Part shown: one piece after another, positions 31,550 through 32,223 of the stretch
Layout of the letters: every line of letters begins with the position of its first letter
How positions within the stretch are numbered: the first letter of the stretch is position 1
DNA from: Streptomyces sp. SM11
Lineage (GTDB): Bacteria > Actinomycetota > Actinomycetes > Streptomycetales > Streptomycetaceae
DNA: 32,223 nt
Direction of reading: 5' to 3'
Assembly: GCF_002910905.1 (NCBI RefSeq)
Contig: NZ_NEUE01000265.1
Coordinates: forward strand, 21,545 to 53,767
Made by a program: the position numbers and the translations under genes
Notes under the pieces: model-generated
The model's database searches: none
Seen by the model: only the letters and a program-made list of their open reading frames with translations
What the model was told of the DNA's origin: nothing

Positions 31550-32026
31550 ATGACCGTTGCGTTCTTCTCCGGTAAGGGCCGTCGAATCGGCGTCGCTCTT
31601 GGTGCCGTGTCCGCGGGACTCCTTGTCCTGTCCGCCTGCGACAAGCCGACGCCGCTCGCCACCGTGACGGTCGGCAGTGACTCGGTGAATTCCGAGGCCG
31701 CCTGCTACAACGGCGGCAATGCGATCAAGGAGTCCCTGATCCAGGGCTGCCTGAACAAGAAGGCCGAGAAGACCATCACGGTCTCCATGGACGACAAGGT
31801 CCGCTTCGGCGTCGACCCCGAGATCGCCGAGAACGGCTGGACGCTCTTCATCAACGGCCAGCAGGCCGAGCAGGAGCCGTTCGAGAAGACCTACCGGACG
31901 ATCCCCGGCAGCGCCTTCTTCGCCAGCCAGACGGGCAAGCCGGCCGAGAAGACGAACGTCTCCATCGTGGAGACCAAGGGCAAGAAACTCACGGGCATCT
32001 GGCAGTTCGAGTTCAAGAAGGACTGA
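31550..32026 (+). CDS. DUF2771 lipoprotein
   Basis: Predicted 158-residue secreted lipoprotein. A basic start (GKGRRIG) is followed by a hydrophobic signal segment and the lipobox LSAC with the lipid-attachment cysteine C30. The mature part, from DKPTPLATVTVGSDSVNSEA to the end, has two further cysteines (in AACYNGGN and QGCLNKKA) that probably form a disulfide, then strand-rich sequence ending in GIWQFEFKKD. This fits DUF2771, an actinobacterial family of unknown function. It should be anchored to the outer face of the membrane. mqnB follows 52 nt downstream on the same strand. Confidence 0.9.
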   Translation: MTVAFFSGKGRRIGVALGAVSAGLLVLSACDKPTPLATVTVGSDSVNSEAACYNGGNAIKESLIQGCLNKKAEKTITVSMDDKVRFGVDPEIAENGWTLFINGQQAEQEPFEKTYRTIPGSAFFASQTGKPAEKTNVSIVETKGKKLTGIWQFEFKKD

Positions 32027-32078
32027 CCCCGCCCCCGAAGAACGGCCCCTCCCCGTCCTCGACCCTGAGGCTGTACCC

Positions 32079-32223
32079 GTGCGTGTGCTGGTCGTGACCG
32101 CTGTCCCGGTGGAACGGGACGCGGTCACGCGTGCGTTCGGGGGCACCCCGCGGACCGTGGCGGTGCCGGGGGCCGAGGTGCACCGCTGCGGGGCGTTCGA
32201 CGTCCTGGCGGGCGGCGCGGGCC
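32079..32223 (+). CDS. mqnB: Futalosine hydrolase, 5' part only
   Basis: The first 48 codons of a gene that runs past the right edge. GTG 32079 has TGAGG about 9 nt upstream. The product begins MRVLVVTAVPVERDAVTRAF and continues TVAVPGAEVHRCGAFDVLAG, the typical N-terminus of futalosine hydrolase, a relative of MTA/SAH nucleosidases with the AVPxERDAV opening. The enzyme splits futalosine into hypoxanthine and dehypoxanthinyl futalosine in the alternative menaquinone pathway used by streptomycetes. Catalytic residues lie beyond the window. Identification rests on the N-terminus alone. Confidence 0.8.
   Translation, partial: MRVLVVTAVPVERDAVTRAFGGTPRTVAVPGAEVHRCGAFDVLAGGAG

Noticed and set aside
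30038..32146. Reverse open frame of about 700 codons across the MFS and DUF2771 genes
   Set aside because: It is a mirror frame of well-formed forward genes, including a clear lipobox and membrane spans; its own product has no sensible fold.
1..32223. CRISPR array, prophage, integrative element or tRNA gene
   Set aside because: I found no regular spaced repeats, no integrase, transposase or phage genes, and no tRNA-like cloverleaf on reading both strands by eye.

Overview
The window looks like part of a Streptomyces chromosome, or that of a close relative. Base composition is very GC-rich, many genes start with GTG or TTG, and families typical of streptomycetes are present: an XRE/DUF5753 regulator beside a DUF574 methyltransferase, PucR-type helix-turn-helix proteins, DUF2530, DUF2771, DUF3027, Uma2, and the start of a futalosine-pathway gene (mqnB). 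I see no rRNA, tRNA, CRISPR array, transposase, integrase or phage gene. The genus call rests on these families recognised by eye, not on a database search.

Layout. 0.2-3.5 kb: three forward genes, namely an XRE/DUF5753 regulator overlapping a DUF574 SAM-dependent methyltransferase, a strong hairpin, then a regulator with two copies of the PucR-type DNA-binding module. 3.5-9 kb: a redox island with a flavin (Baeyer-Villiger-type) monooxygenase followed by a small NTF2-like protein, a LysR regulator with an SDR, and a divergent second SDR. 9.1-10.2 kb: a Ser/Thr kinase relic and a cupin with a zinc ribbon. 10.5-15.5 kb: a BetT-like choline transporter, proline iminopeptidase, then an aldo/keto reductase and its MarR regulator. 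15.5-17.4 kb: a MarR-controlled divergent promoter with a perfect 20-bp inverted repeat, a broken oxidoreductase-like gene, an EamA exporter with an abnormal C-terminus, a 29-residue membrane protein on the other strand, and a broken thpR. 17.4-22 kb: Uma2 protein, a marR-MFS pair, a ribbon-helix-helix protein and an AzgA-type purine permease. 22-25 kb: DUF2530 membrane protein and a CtpE-like P-type ATPase. 25-32.2 kb: a large sacsin/Hsp90-like ATPase protein, DUF3027 protein, MFS transporter, DUF2771 lipoprotein and mqnB, which runs off the end; this last block looks like conserved core chromosome.

How the genes work together. Several units are regulator-plus-target pairs: marR with the MFS exporter, marR with the aldo/keto reductase and divergent EamA exporter, and LysR with an SDR. 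The left two thirds is accessory in character, with redox enzymes, exporters and regulators. It also carries an unusual number of decayed genes. At least two (kinase/solute-binding protein and thpR), and probably a third, keep a 5' end and a 3' end but have lost the middle and are out of frame at the junction. Five genes in the right half have a -10-like hexamer 6-7 nt before the start codon and no clear Shine-Dalgarno sequence, suggesting leaderless mRNAs. I found no clear new multi-gene system. The best leads are the double inverted-repeat operator, the antisense 29-residue membrane protein under the EamA tail, the repeated pattern of internal gene deletions, and the uncharacterised ATPase/DUF3027 pair.
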